From Pyrrhosoma nymphula (lineage: Eukaryota; Arthropoda; Insecta; Odonata; Coenagrionidae), in assembly GCA_963573305.1 (NCBI GenBank), contig OY754338.1, forward strand, positions 22,380,192 through 22,444,191: 64,000 nt of DNA, written 5' to 3'. Position 1 is the stretch's first letter, and the number at the start of each line of letters is the position of its first letter. Positions 1 to 12,869 of the stretch are shown one piece after another. The position numbers were made by a program, and so were the translations under genes. Under the pieces are notes generated by a model. The model ran no database searches. It had not been told where the DNA came from and saw nothing but the letters and a program-made list of their open reading frames with translations.

Positions 1-1035
1 AAAAACAGCAAATGACGAGTGTTTAAGAAAATGGTACTACACACCTAAAATCATGCATTGTGAGTAAATTAAGTACTAAGTAATATCGAGAAAAGTACAA
101 CTTGGTCAGTTGATCAGCTAACAGTCAGAAAAGATTTAAAAACTTCACTTAATCTCTTAATATAATACCTAAACATCACATCAAAATATAATCAAAGGTA
201 TTGAATAGACTTTTCATTCTGGAGGAGAGGGCTTTTTAAGGGGCCGAGCAAAATAAGTCAATGACTTTCATCGGTGCATGGAGCAGATTAGTGTTTTATC
301 TCCGAGTGAAGATGGCTGGAACTGACTGAGAAGCCAGTACGCCCCAGACCGTAAGGACTTTAATGGCAGCAAAAGGGCAATACACCAACAGTAAAGGAAG
401 GTGACAAATATTCACTATTAGGAAACATGAAGATAGGCGATAACCATGAAAAGGCAAGCTTTAACGTATATGCTATTCAAAACTTTTCGCAACTTCTGGG
501 AAACGACACGGGAAATAGAATCTTCCTTCTTTAACTAAATAAAATTTCCCATAAGGAAGGAAAAGGACATTCCTTATCATGTGCAAATTTCTACAACCCA
601 GTTTACTTAAACGTCTCGCATAATCCCTTAACGCTACTAAGGTAAGACGGATAAAAGACACGTATCACGATCAAGATCTGCAGTTCGCGCTTGCATGCCA
701 CGCCACCGTAACAAGGCATTAAAGGGGGGAAAGGTAATGGTGTTTCCAGCGGCGAAGTAGGGTAGGAGGAACAAAAAAAGAACACAAGCCGGATTGTTTG
801 AATGCCATCCGCATAACGGAGGGAAGCCCTATGAAACCCTATTAAAGTTTCGGATACGCCAACTACCACACTGCTGCTACTCCACTGCAATATCACAGAA
901 AAAGTGACGAAATTATCGAGCGATGCAAAGGTGTACATTTCCCAGGTGCTTGAATATTATATGCCATAATATTTAATACAATCATAGACTTAAAAAAGTA
1001 AAGAGCTGAATAAAATCACGCAAACAAAACCTTTC
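1..1035. other. AT-rich DNA, no gene seen
   Basis: No convincing coding frame, RNA gene or repeat boundary is visible before the Harbinger-type element starts. The open frames here are short and low in complexity, and look like chance. Confidence 0.5.
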
Positions 1036-1038
1036 CAG

Positions 1039-1086
1039 GGGCGCGATCATGGTTCTTTATTTTTCGTTATCGCTATCGCTACCCAT
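1039..1086 (+). repeat. Left terminal inverted repeat of the Harbinger-type element
   Basis: The run begins GGGCGCGATCATGG and continues through CGTTATCGCTATCGCTACC. It matches the reverse complement of the right end with only a few substitutions. A second, weaker copy of the GCGATCATG motif lies about 80 bp further in (near 1118) and another lies near the right end, which suggests subterminal binding sites. Confidence 0.75.
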
Positions 1087-2944
1087 AACGCAATTTTTCC
1101 CTGTAGAGCATTCGCTGCGATCATGATTCTCACGACTTGCGCTACAATGAGCGAAATTCGCGCTTGCGCTATGAAATACTTTTGAGTCGGCGCCCGCATA
1201 CGAGGCTACAAGAATCGACCAATGAAATGCACGGAAAAACTTCGGCAAGCGGAAAACATTCGAAAGCGGTAATTATGGAATGTTTATAGCTACTATTTCC
1301 CGCGGAATTTCCTAATTATCAATAATATTGTAATAGTGTTCTGCGTAGAAGACGTATAAGCGTTGAAGATGATGTCTGAGTCGGAGATAAGTAGTTTCGC
1401 CTAATAAGTACCTTTAACATTTGCTCGAAGTTGATTTTTTATAATATGTATGAATTATCAGTGAATGTGGATTAAACTGTGGAAATGAATTGATCGCGAC
1501 GTTAAAAGCGACTTCAAAAAATGTCAACGCACGATTTATTAGAAAAATATATACATTATTCTTCGCGAGAAATAATCAATAAGGTGTTGTTAATAAGCGC
1601 ATATATATATTAAAATTAATTATCACATTAAAATTTATTGGAACAGTTATTTGTACATTAAATTTGGTTGGTAGTGAGACAACTTATTATAAGTCATTAA
1701 TGCCACTGCAGAAGCCGAGTAGGGGGAAAACGCCATCACAAAGAGAATGTATGAATAAATATTTAACCATCCATCTATAAATTTTGAGTATTAATTCTCT
1801 TGTCCATTCGGGAGGGTTACACTCAAAAATCTTAGGCAGATATTTGCTGATCAGGCAAATAAAAAAAGTTCCGACAAAAGATGTAATTCACTAGCAGAAG
1901 GTATGCTCATTTAAGATTCTCGACCCTTTTACATTAATGAATATAATGACATTCCTTGCCCTACAGAAACATAACATGACTACAACGATAATTCTAACAA
2001 AAAATGTCAGATTCAAATTTCGTATCCCTTAATTTTATATTCCCTCTTCATCTTATTACAACCATTTCGTAATGAAGAAATTCATTACATGCTTGAACAA
2101 GACTAAGTGGTTTCTTTAAGGTAACCTAAGGGCAATTTTTACCCAGAGAATTTAATTTGCATTCCAATAATTTCCATAACACCAAATAAATTATTTATTT
2201 TAACAATACCTAATATACGATTAGCAGTATATTTCATCCTGTCATTAATGAATATACTGTACTAATATGACTAAGACATTCCCCCTTACCTTACAATCCA
2301 TAATCATCTACCAATACGAGGAATGTCTTAAATGTAAGCTTACCTCTGACAGGAGATATGATGTCGTCCGGACATTAAAGAAGACCAAAGTTGAAATACA
2401 TTCTATTATTTGCAATGATAAAATATGAATTGAGACACTATCTATGATTCTCACAGAAATAGGTTATTCCAGTAAATTGGATCATAATATCATATTCCTT
2501 AACATCATAGATCATTAGGTTAACTTTCAATAAATATAAAAATTAGAAAGATCCAATAGCAGTGACAAAGTTTTGATTAGGTTGAAGATGAAGTGTTAAA
2601 TATGCATTTACATCCCATGAATAATTATATCTTGTAATTTAATTTTTCCAAAAAGCTTGTCTACAACTTGCATTATCCTGGCCATAAAGATATGCTATGG
2701 ATGACAGTAATTAAAAACAAACAAAATTATTTTATAATAAAAAATTCAATTTATTCATCAGCATAGATAGACATATTTTGCCTCTAGTTTGTATTTACAA
2801 CTGCCAGAAATATATTCAAGTCACCATTCCTCTTCTCATTGCCAGAGTCGTCAACACTTGTTTTTATGACAAGTATATTTAAGGATTTATTTATTATAAA
2901 AAAAATAAAATGAATATGAAACGTGATTTGAAAGCCTAATGGGT

Positions 2945-3360
2945 ATAGTCAGCTGTGCAGAAGGAACGTAAAATAGAGGCTGGTGAAGAGCTTGATATGA
3001 AGTGTGGCACTGTATGGGGCAGAAAGGAAGGCAAATGAGGAAGTACTTGACATGGTGTGTGAGGAGAGGATTCTTTTGAATGAGATTAGGGGAAGACAGG
3101 GTAGGTGGCTGAAGGGGATAATGAGGGGTGATGGTTTGCTGAAGGCCGTGATAGAGGGAAGGATGTTGGGAAAGCCGGGAAGGGGAAGAAAGAGAATTGG
3201 TTTTATGGATGGGATGAAAAAGGTAGGGCTTATGCTGAGATGAAGAAAGAAATACTAGAAGTAGATAGGGCACAGCACGTGTAAGAGTCTGTTGGATATT
3301 CTCTGACTTTCATCATAACCTACCCCTAACCGGTAGATTACTCTGATGATGATGAATGGT
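2945..3360 (+). pseudogene. LINE 3' fragment with an internal deletion
   Basis: Plus-strand translation gives RNVK*RLVK, a second stop before SVALYG, then ERKANEEVLDMV and GRGRKRIG. This matches the C-terminal part of the RT at 40529-42320, which reads RDVKKRLVK, SVALYG and ERKTNEEVLDMV. About 31 residues between ALYG and ERK are missing in frame, including the SETW and WVWRRM motifs, so the copy has an internal deletion. The tail near 3340-3357 holds a GATGATGATG run, typical of the 3' end of such elements. It is non-functional, lies inside the Harbinger-type element, and probably inserted after it. Confidence 0.8.
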
Positions 3361-4469
3361 AAACCCATTCATTGGTATTGGGTTGAGAAGTTAATGATAT
3401 AGTTATTACGTTAAGCCTCCATCAACATTAATCCCGTTTGGTTTACTTTAGTTCCTCACAAGTTATATATCTCTGGATATTTTAATTACAGTTTCTTCAA
3501 TCATGATTCACAATAGTAAAAGTGGAAATAACCCCGAATTTCATAAATCAATGCAACTAATAGTCTTTCCAAGAATATATTAGATTTTTAAGTCCTTCGG
3601 CTTTTAAATAAGGAGGGTTAACCTATCAAATACAGGCACACCCGCAATAACGTACTCCCGATATAACGTTTTCCTGCTTAAAATCTTAGTCCTATCCGAC
3701 AACAGAAGTAGACGTTATATCGAGGGTAAATTGTACCAATTTTACCTTCTATTAGATTGATATGAAGAGGAGTGGAAGATTGAGTCAACTATATGATTAC
3801 TAACTACTTAGGAGCAAAAGTCTAGTCAAATTTATCTACATTAATCAATACATAGATACAGAGGCATTGGTTGACAAAATGCCAAAGGAAGCTGAGTAAG
3901 TCATATGAATTTTCGTGGAACATGCTAACTCCCATGCAGTGTTTTCCCAAGCTACATTCCAAAAACTTTTTTCAATTAAGCAGACGTAGGTAGGAAAGCA
4001 TTGAGTTACAAGACATTATAATTACAAAGCGTGGATTAGTTATAGAGTGGCATAATGAATATAAATAAACTTCCAACAATACCAATAAAGATCAAATTAT
4101 TCTCCCACTAAAATTAAGGTGGACCACAAATAATATGCAATATTTTAAATGCTATCCAGTACTTTAACCAAGGATCATCATCTGTTACAGAAACTAGACC
4201 TAAAGATGAGAGAATGTTGAGGGAGGATCTATCTGAATCCATCAGCTGGTGAGGAGTTAACAAGCTTAAAATGCAATTATCCAGAAAATTCTTGATGTTG
4301 TTAAAACTAAATAAGAAATTGAAATACTATTTTCAGTGAAAACGTTATGATTTATCCCAAAAAAATTATTTCTGATAAATTCTTCTTTTATTCAAAGACT
4401 TTCTGAACTTTATTTCACGAATAATGCAACTAACTAGAAATTAAAATTATTGGCATTCAACGATCTCCT

Positions 4470-5180
4470 GACATGGTAACCCTCTGCAATACGTGGCTGA
4501 CCTTCAAGTAATTCTTCCTCCTCCGGTTTCATTACATTAAATCTCTCTGACGAAGTTAAGGCAGGTGGTAAAACTGTCGCATGTTATGCAACACAGCACA
4601 AGCCAACACCATTTTTCAAGCCTTGGTTGGGGGATTCATTAGAACTCTCTGACGGGATAGGACCTTAAGCACCCCAAACAACCTTTCTACCACTGATCGA
4701 GCCTTGCAGTGGGAAATGAGAAGTCATGGCTCATTTGGGTACCCTAAATCACCTACTTCAGTCACCACCATGCTAAGTAGATTTGGGATGTATTAGAGGC
4801 ATAAGATATGTGCTTTATGAGCCTAATTTTCATCTATCGTCCATCCATGTCGTTTGATATCAATTTCTTTATGAACTCTTGGCACAAGGATGACAATACA
4901 AGTGCAGTCAATAGCTGCCACTGCACCAGGGAAAGAATTGGTGGATAAACTGGAAGTTCTTTGTACCTTCCTTCTGTCTGCAAGTGTACTGGGAAATCTG
5001 ATCCATTGCTGTACCAAATGCTGATTGATTGTATTCATTACACTAGTCATAGCCTTTGAAGTTGTGGGTTGGCTCATAGAAATTAAATAATCCTGCCCTA
5101 CAGACCTCTGATACAATCCATTTGGCAAAAAACCCTGAGGGCACATAGAACCTATATTGATGCCAATTAAAATCAAATAT
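4470..5180 (-). pseudogene. HARBI1-like (PIF/Harbinger) transposase, broken
   Basis: The DDE nuclease of a Harbinger transposon would cut and join DNA at the element ends. On the minus strand the fragment reads, in order: QRSVGQDYLISMSQPTTSKA (the helical region ahead of the catalytic core), FPGAVAAIDCT (first catalytic Asp, as in the family motif G.IDCTH), then after a stop VGDLGYPNEPWLL (second Asp, family GDSGYP), VVERLFGVLK (catalytic Glu, family ER.FG.LK) and VLACAVLHNM. All three catalytic positions are recognisable. The stretch that normally lies between the first and second Asp is mostly missing, stops follow TIDEN and occur later, and no complete frame remains. Family members are usually about 350-450 residues; roughly 200 survive. 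The N-terminal part is not contiguous. Confidence 0.85.
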
Positions 5181-7083
5181 GAGATTGTCTAACTACTTTA
5201 AGATAATTATTGTTCATTAACATTATAATAATTGCATGCAATTCCACACTCAGACCATGAGACCATTCCCTTATAAGCCGAGGTCTTAAGTATTGCGCAG
5301 GTCTTGAGCCATCTCCTTCGATACCCTGAATAGAACTAAAAATTGACAAAACTGCACCACCTCAAGGGCAAAATGATCCATAGTATCCCTTAATCTCCTT
5401 ATTTTGAATACTCAAGTTGTAATTTTGGAGGTTTTCCTCCACAATATTGTCCAAAAAGATCATACTCTTAAGACATTTTAATTAAAATGCTAGCAAAACA
5501 ATGGGTTGCTCAACAAATATGCGCAGAAGTCCAATGCTACATTTAGTGCCAAAATTCAAAGAGTCACTTATTCCATGAAAAAGTTGCAAATATATTTGTT
5601 TTTAAATCATTTACATAATTAACATGCAACCATTCCCTTCCTTCACTAATCATTACCATCCAAGATTTCATAAAACTTATTTGGTTTAACACAATCTCAA
5701 AACCAACAGCAGCTTTGCGTTTGATTCATCCAAAATAAACCCTGTTCATGAAGATACTGAAATGCATGGTAAGCTAAGAATCCACACTAACGTGGAGTAG
5801 ATATGATTGGAAGTACTGGCACAAGTGAAGCTTCTATTGAATTAGGGTTATATGTACTAAGTTTGTAAGAACAAAGCATAAACAAATTGCAGTGATAGAT
5901 TGGCGAAGATAAACAACGTTAAAAGTGACAAGGATAAACACTTTAGCTACACTTCATTCTACAAGTATTATCATTAATATAAAAAAGGATGTGTTGGCTA
6001 AATAGTACTATAATTACAAGGATAAAATTTGACTCGTATGCAAGTTGTATATTACCAAAGTTTTGGCAAATAATTTCTACACAAACTACACAATTTCTAC
6101 TCCAGAGTATCGAGGAACTTACTTCCAAGTGTAAATTTGCAAATTAAAATGTATTGTGTTTTAATCAAATAAGCTTATAAATTAGAGTTAAACATTTCTT
6201 ACGGCATTATTCAAATCATACAAGTTTATCTGCAAGGTGAGATATCTTTAAACGAAAAAGTAGCAAAATAGTTGTGATAATAGAAGGGAAAACTAGAATA
6301 TCACTATCTCTACGTATTCAATCGTTAAACGACACATTCAAGGGATGTACAAGTTAATCCATTAGGCAAAGGATAGATTAACGCTATCATTCTCTCAAAG
6401 AGTTCGTAATGCACATTATTTTTTGCTGATCAACTCCTATTACATAGGATACAACGCTTTGGTAACTGCTATCATAAGTAAAGAACACCACATATAAGGC
6501 ACATACAGTATTAAACCATGAAAAACCAAAATTGCATGCAACAGTTACATAAACAATCGTCATGCAAAATAGACATTACTTTGCAAGTAGTTTGGGGCAC
6601 TTCCAAAGGTCCAACATTCACTATAAACATTGACTTCGTCTAACCATGAAATTACAACATACCTACTAAAGATAAATAAACACACTATGGGAATACACAG
6701 ATACCTACCCTTCAATTAGTAATTAACCTAATCACATACCGCATTACCAAAGTCTGATGATAACAAAGTTAAAACTCATCATAATAAAGACGCTACAAGG
6801 CATTCTACTTTCAAGGATATTACATTTCATTTAGTCAGTTGCGAAAAAATCTGCCAATTAAAATATGATGGAAATGATATTTAAGGTTAAATAGTTTAAA
6901 TGCACAGGACGTTACTTTATCAGCGTACAAAATCAATCATAACATTGCTCGACAAAATGCACTTAACCTTACCACAACAACGGCTGATGGACAACTAAAC
7001 ACATTTAGACTTGCTTTAGCTACCAATATACATTTTAGGGATTTATTAGAATCGTGCAATCATTTCATTAATAAAAATAAAGA

Positions 7084-7260
7084 TTAATCATCGCCAAAGA
7101 CCGAAATAAGTTCTAAATATAAAGATTCGTCTATTAAGTGGAATGCGCTTTCCGCCATGCTTTCTGATTTAGCGGAGTTCTCGGCCATAGCGCAAGCTAT
7201 TCTATTTTCGCTTGGAAATCTCGCTATGGTAGCGGTAACGCGCGAGATTTGAAGAACCAT
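7084..7260 (-). pseudogene. Possible N-terminal piece of the Harbinger transposase
   Basis: Just inside the right end, the minus strand is open and ends MAESAFHLIDESLYLELISVFGDD in meaning: an acidic, leucine-rich stretch containing ESLYLELISVFGDD before a stop at 7084. Harbinger transposases often start with a comparable acidic Leu-rich helix, and this piece has the right strand and position. No direct homology is visible and the 1.9 kb to the transposase core holds no bridging frame. It may be a first exon, a decayed start, or chance. Confidence 0.25.
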
Positions 7261-7289
7261 GATCGCATGGTTCGCTATATAACGCATAA

Positions 7290-7340
7290 TCCCTTGGTAG
7301 CGATAACGATAACGTAAAATAAAGAACCATGATCGCGCCC
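7290..7340 (-). repeat. Right terminal inverted repeat of the Harbinger-type element
   Basis: The reverse complement of the left terminus, ending CATGATCGCGCCC at 7340 and followed by CAG. It differs from the left copy at a few positions and then diverges. Confidence 0.75.
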
Positions 7341-7343
7341 CAG

Positions 7344-10300
7344 GTTTATACGTCAATATTTCTTCACCATTAATAACTCAATCCTAAAGGGAGAGCGTAC
7401 TAAGAGTAATCATTTATAGAGCCAATATCCAAATATGCAGAAATGTCACACCGCCCATTTACGGCAAAATACTGCTCATCCACCTTAATAAAGACGGAAT
7501 TAATAATAAATTTTTGTAGGAAAGTTATAGAAGTACAAGTACGTCGGCATTTAACAGCCCGCGTGGTGGTGAAAACAGTTAAAATGAGACGTAATACTAG
7601 CACCTACATGGTTCTCTTGTGCGAATTACTCACGTCAATTAAGAGCTTACGGTAAGGGGAAATACGAGAAGTGCTCAATTTCATTATTAATGGGGATGAC
7701 TGGGGGAAGGAAATCCAAATATCACGACAAATCACAAATGGAAAACTATGTGTGAATCAACAGTCATAAAACCAGACGTCTTAAGATAGTCTGTCACAGA
7801 CAGCTCACCGTCTTCTTATTGGGCTTACATGACATTTAGCAATCAGGCACCAACTCGCCATAATATCGCGCGAGGGTATAGCAAGAATTCAATACTGAGA
7901 GTGAAATAAACTAGCTAATTATATTGAAAAAACGTACGTACATGCCAAATCACGGAGTATTTTCATTTGATCATAGCTATGTTAATATTTTCGGCTCATT
8001 TTGTCCGTTTGAAATTTATTTTACAATTTTATGGACATGGTAGTATATTCCAAGGTTGTTAAAAGTATCCTTTACTAACCTTGAGTATATTCAACGAAGA
8101 ACGATACCAGAACCACCATTAACATATACAGTTAAATCCATCGCATAATCTAAAATAATTACAGTAAAAACTTAAAGTTCTAAGAAAGCTTGTCTGTGGT
8201 AATTCGGCGCTAACTTCCGCGAAAAACCCAAGAATTCGGGGAATGAAAACAGATTCCGATAATGGGAAATCTTGAAGTGAGGTGACAAAACGTTAGCGCA
8301 CAGAACGAGCATATTTACCATTGTTTCGGATTATTATTATTATTATCACTGATCTTTCCATTAAGAATATTTTTTCAGTCACTGAATGTCAGCCTATTTT
8401 AATCCGTATAAAATGGTCCTAGAATCAAGCAGGTCCTTAATTAATTAAATATATACACCGTTACAAATGTTTTGTTCCCAAGAATCGTCAATGGTGAAGG
8501 AGTACAGAAAACGATCGATTGACAGGGGATATTCCTCAGGTGCCTTGCATCAGACGTAGTCGCAACCAGCCAGATGACATTTTCAAATATGAGAGCCGAG
8601 GATACATCTATATACTTAAAGCATGATGTCCCGACCGACTGACTAATTCATTAACTCACAGCACAAACTACTGATGACAGAAACGTGAAAATTAGACGAT
8701 ACATTCCTACCATAGTGTAGGAAACAGTAAGGAAGGATTAACGCGAAAAACAATTTTATGAAGTTTATTTAACCCCATTACTGTAAACTTCTACTCCAAT
8801 ATGAAAATCATTGGATTCGGTGCACATATTTCTTTCTCTGCGTTTTTAAATTACTTGCATTCTATATATTTTATGAAAACTTTTATCACTGGACGGCTTA
8901 AGGAATGTGATATCTTACTATTTCATTCCGTTTTCTAATAAGTTTCGTTTTTACCAAAAAATGGACATTTTACATCCATGAGAGTCCATTTTTCTCTCAT
9001 TTCAACAATAAGAAATTTACTGGAATCAGACGTGAATATCCATTACAAGGAAATTTAATAGGCTTCAAAGAAAACTTCAAACCTGTATCATTTGAAGATT
9101 AAGTTTTAAACCCTATTTTTCGTATTGTTGTCTTCGTTGATTAATGCTGTTGTTTTATGTTAGTATTTTTTACAAATGATTATTTTTCTATTCACGTATT
9201 AAATTTTATTTTTTGTTAATTTTGCACATTATATGTTTTAAATGATAAACGTAGACGCCGACGCTGGCTGTTTTTTAACATTTTGAAATAAGTTAAGTAA
9301 TGATTTATGAGAGATTTGCATTAAGAACTTCGGCGTGATAACTTTCACGCTAACCTCTCCGTACGTGGCGGAGTTCGAGGAGGACCAGTTTATGTTTTTG
9401 AGAAGTACTACTACTCACTAAGTTTTGAAATACGAAAAATGTCATTACACACACGGCGCTAAGTAGGTACAGCGTAATGATGGGTGGATAGAGGAATATT
9501 GTTAATACATCATGATTTTAAAGACATTTAAAACTATTATTTGCTTTTGTAAGAACTTAGCAAAGAAATTGTATTAGTAATGAGTCGTATATGTCAGTTG
9601 CTGAATGCGACCGGAAGATTGATCAAATATGAGAAAATTAATTCCACCAAATAGATGCCAATATTCGGAATAATCATTATTGCTTTCGCTGCTTCAGTAT
9701 TATTTAAATTTACTCAATGACAACTAGTTGTTTCGGGTCAGAGTTCTCAATAATGTCCACCACTTAGTATCAGTGAGGCTAACGGGAAATGTTTTTTTTA
9801 TAATTTATCAGGGTTAGATATGTTTAACCATACGCTGTTAGAACTATCAATTGTAAAATGTAACTCAATTAGGGAACCCGATTGTAATCGTTTGCCAGAT
9901 AGATACCAAACTAAATATCTTTAAGTAGAATCAATCCAACTGGGATGTTATGATCATTATGGTAGTTGTATTGTTTAGTGGACGGAGGTGAGGAGCTTCC
10001 GGCAAATTTATGATTTAGTGCACAAATATGGCTACTGAAAAGAATAGTTTATAATACCCTATGTTAGAGAGCCTCTAACCTCAAGGGAAATTGGTAGGAT
10101 TTTATTTGTATCCTAAACATCATGTTCAATGTTTTCCTCCGCCGTCGAATTTGAACGAATACCCTGCGCGAGTACATTAATCGGCACATCAGAATTTCGG
10201 TAATTTAGAGGAATATGGTCGATGAATGGTTCTATTTGATAAGCAGCTGTGATAAGGTAACTCGACAAAGAAAGTTTCACGAACGTAAACCGACTTCAAT

Positions 10301-11430
10301 TTTTGCCTATGCGTTTATGGCGAAATGTTTTAGTGGCTTTCACTTATCTGTACTGCTTGCTTTTTGGCCTGGAATTAAGGCGGTTATAATAACAAAGGGT
10401 TCAGAGCTTAAGTAGGTACTATAATCAGAGTAATGTAAGTAAATTAGATACCTCGCGTTTAACCTTTGTAAGTAGCAGCCCAAATACCTGCACCTCATGG
10501 CCACTCACTACGGGTTATCATAATCAGAATACCGTCTCGTGTCATTTAAAAGATTCTCAATAGATATTTTACTTCGTAATCTTTAATAAGAACAGGCGAA
10601 CGGAGAAAAAGTGGTGAGCTCCTGACACATACTGTGAATTATCTCCCTTGTGCTATGTGATATTTTTTGTGCTTATGTTTATCGGGAAATATTTATTTCC
10701 TAATTCCCCATTTTAAAGCACCGATGTCGCCCACGTCCGCCAGAAACTTGAATAAGAAAATACGTGACCACGGAAGGTCGCCCCTCGCGGGACAGGGCGA
10801 TAGATGTCGCCCCGTTGCCGTAATTCGCTAATACCCTAGGGGCTCGGTTGGGCTTCTCCCCCCGCCATTTCTTCCGCAGGCGAGAGTGAATTTGCGCGCA
10901 GTCCGTCAGGGCCACCAACCGCTGCGTCGCCCGTTTCTCACCTCCATCCAATGCATCTTCACCGTCGTCGTATTCCGTCATTTCTTCATTCGCTTCCTTT
11001 ATTTCCGGACCTCGAGTATGGTTATATTCGTTTCCATTGACCAACTGACATTAACTCCGGGGAGAATATAAAAAATTTAAGGGAATTGGGTCACGTGGGC
11101 GCCGACGTGTTGGCCGCCATTAAAGAGACGCGATTGCCAACCTAATCACGACAACACGACAAAACATCAATTGAAACATTTCACATGCAGCAAATTTCGG
11201 AAATGTTCAAGACTACTATTTAGTAGTTCAAAACGAAATATTATCAGCAAATAAATGTCTGAATATTTTTGTTATTTTAAGTTAAAATTAGATGTCGCTT
11301 CTAATCTTTCTCAGACTTAATATTTTACGAGGCAAAAGGCAAAGGGCTTAAATCTCAAGTTAACCATTCAATTTAAAGTTCATACAATAAGTAACAAAAT
11401 AAAATGCAAGATATATGAATTGGAAGAACT
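7344..11430. other. AT-rich DNA, little recognisable
   Basis: No supported gene. There is a short ATT microsatellite near 8332-8346, and two small adjacent hairpins at 9333-9350 (GCGTGA/TCACGC) and 9357-9373 (CTCCG/CGGAG). A GC-richer patch at 10700-11140 has a 114-codon minus-strand open frame (10700-11044) with no recognised domain. A CACGTG box near 11093 and a GCCGCCATT run near 11113 could belong to a promoter, but nothing confirms this. Confidence 0.4.
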
Positions 11431-11439
11431 ACCGAGGAA

Positions 11440-11500
11440 TATCCAGGATGGAAAACATGAAGCAAATTTTAGGGAAGTTAAAAGTCTAAGGTAATTATTA
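11440..11500 (+). pseudogene. Very short LINE C-terminal scrap
   Basis: The bases around GGATGGAAAACATGAAGCAA closely match GGATGGAATACATGAAGCAA in the LINE tail at about 20628, and both translate to R-M-E-(N/Y)-M-K-Q. The match covers only a few dozen bases, so this is a remnant at best. Confidence 0.4.
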
Positions 11501-12760
11501 AGTAAAATCATTGGTTGCTTCTAACGCCACTCAGGATCCCATCGATAAGAAAAATAATCGATTTTGATATGTACTATCATATTATAGTCCTCCCTTCATC
11601 CCCATAATACCTGGACCACCGGTCTAATGTTCTTTTCCCATCAATCGAGAAATACAGAAACCTCTGGTAAATCACATTGTATTATTTTCCAAGGATTTCC
11701 AATTTTGTATGTATTCCAAAAGAACGAAATTTGCTTAAAATGGCGACCAACACACTAACCACTTGACCTGACAATTTGAATTTTTCACGACCCACAAAAA
11801 ATACAATTCGCGGACTTCATTTAAAAGAATATCCCATGTCGTGGAGAACTATGCAGAAGCTTCGCGGCTTGCTCCGTCCATATTGAAGTCTTCACAATAC
11901 TTGACAAGGATCTGTGTATGTAATGTTCACTGATATAGTATACCAATTAATTCAATCTTATTCATCAACTGTTAACTATGGACTTAATTGCATCTGCATC
12001 AACACTGTATTTTCTTACTGCATTTCAAAAGTAAAAGTTTGCTTAAACAGATTGCTTTTTTTTGAATGGATACAAGACTACTATATTTATAACTGGAGAT
12101 GTTGGCCAAAAACTTCGAGAATCGACCGCACTTGCATTTAAGCCTAATTCAAATTTTGTTCTAAGAAATTTCTGTTTCTTTTTTTGTGGTTTCATTCAAA
12201 CGATGGTCGCGTTGTGAAGATTTTGCAGTCATCTAGAAACATAAACAAAGCATATCAATAAAAATATATTTGATTCTTAAGCTTTACCATGTTCCACCGT
12301 GAATAGTGATTAAGGATGAACTGCTTGACGTACTCTTAAGCATTAACAAACTCTTAAGGTTTATGTAAATTAGACACGCATGATGCGACAAACAGGCGTC
12401 AAAGATTTAAGAAGCCGTGACGGTGTGAGTTGGTGGAGGAATTTCGTCGGCCATCAATTTCGAATAGGCAGAAGCGTCCTTCGAGACGCGGGGAGCCCGG
12501 CCACTTTCCGCCGCCACGCCTCTTTCCGTACATTTTAACGACGCGAATACTTACCGGATTCTCGCACAGAAGGGGGTCTTCAGCTCAGACGACTATCGAG
12601 CGCCATTCGATTATTTAATGGGCTCATAATCGATCCGACGAAAGAGCGCTCATCCATTAGCGGATGCTCAACTTGACCCCGGCGGTGGCTGGAAAGCATT
12701 TTTCTCCACCATTCGATTATCGTAAATTCCAATAATCCTCGCACAGAGAGCCAACTTGGT
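11501..12760. other. AT-rich DNA with a small GC patch
   Basis: No supported gene. 12470-12620 is richer in GC and CpG than its surroundings. The open frames there have no recognisable domain. Confidence 0.4.
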
Positions 12761-12824
12761 GTTCCAAAATATTACCGGCTGAAACACCAAAATATTACCG
12801 TCCGAAAACACGAACGAAAGAAAG

Positions 12825-12869
12825 ACGCAGCCGATCCCGGAATGTAAGGCACTCCGAGATCGGCTGCGT
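12825..12869. repeat. 17-bp stem hairpin
   Basis: ACGCAGCCGATC pairs with GATCGGCTGCGT; after one mismatch CGGA pairs with TCCG across an 11-base spacer. Just before it, near 12766-12801, a near-direct repeat of CCAAAATATTACCG occurs twice. This may be the end of a small non-autonomous element. No RNA gene is claimed. Confidence 0.6.

Larger units (their letters stand above)
1039..7340 (-). mobile_element. Decayed Harbinger-type DNA transposon, 6.3 kb
   Basis: The left end begins GGGCGCGATCATGGTTCTTT and the right end is its inverted copy; about 48 bp match with a few differences. CAG flanks both ends (1036-1038 and 7341-7343), a 3-bp target duplication. A HARBI1-like transposase remnant lies inside on the minus strand, so its N-terminal side faces the right end. 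PIF/Harbinger elements make 3-bp duplications, usually TWA; the zebrafish Harbinger3 group is known to use CWG, which fits CAG. The element also carries a LINE 3' fragment (about 2945-3360). No Myb/SANT-like second gene was recognised. The transposase is broken, so the copy is dead. Alternative: two unrelated MITE copies that happen to lie inverted. The matching CAG flanks and the transposase between them make one element more likely. Confidence 0.75.

Noticed and set aside
2887..3273. 128-codon minus-strand frame
   Set aside because: Antisense shadow of the plus-strand LINE fragment.
10700..11044. 114-codon minus frame near a CACGTG box
   Set aside because: No recognised domain; acidic start followed by basic, uneven composition. 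Kept only as a note in the spacer entry.
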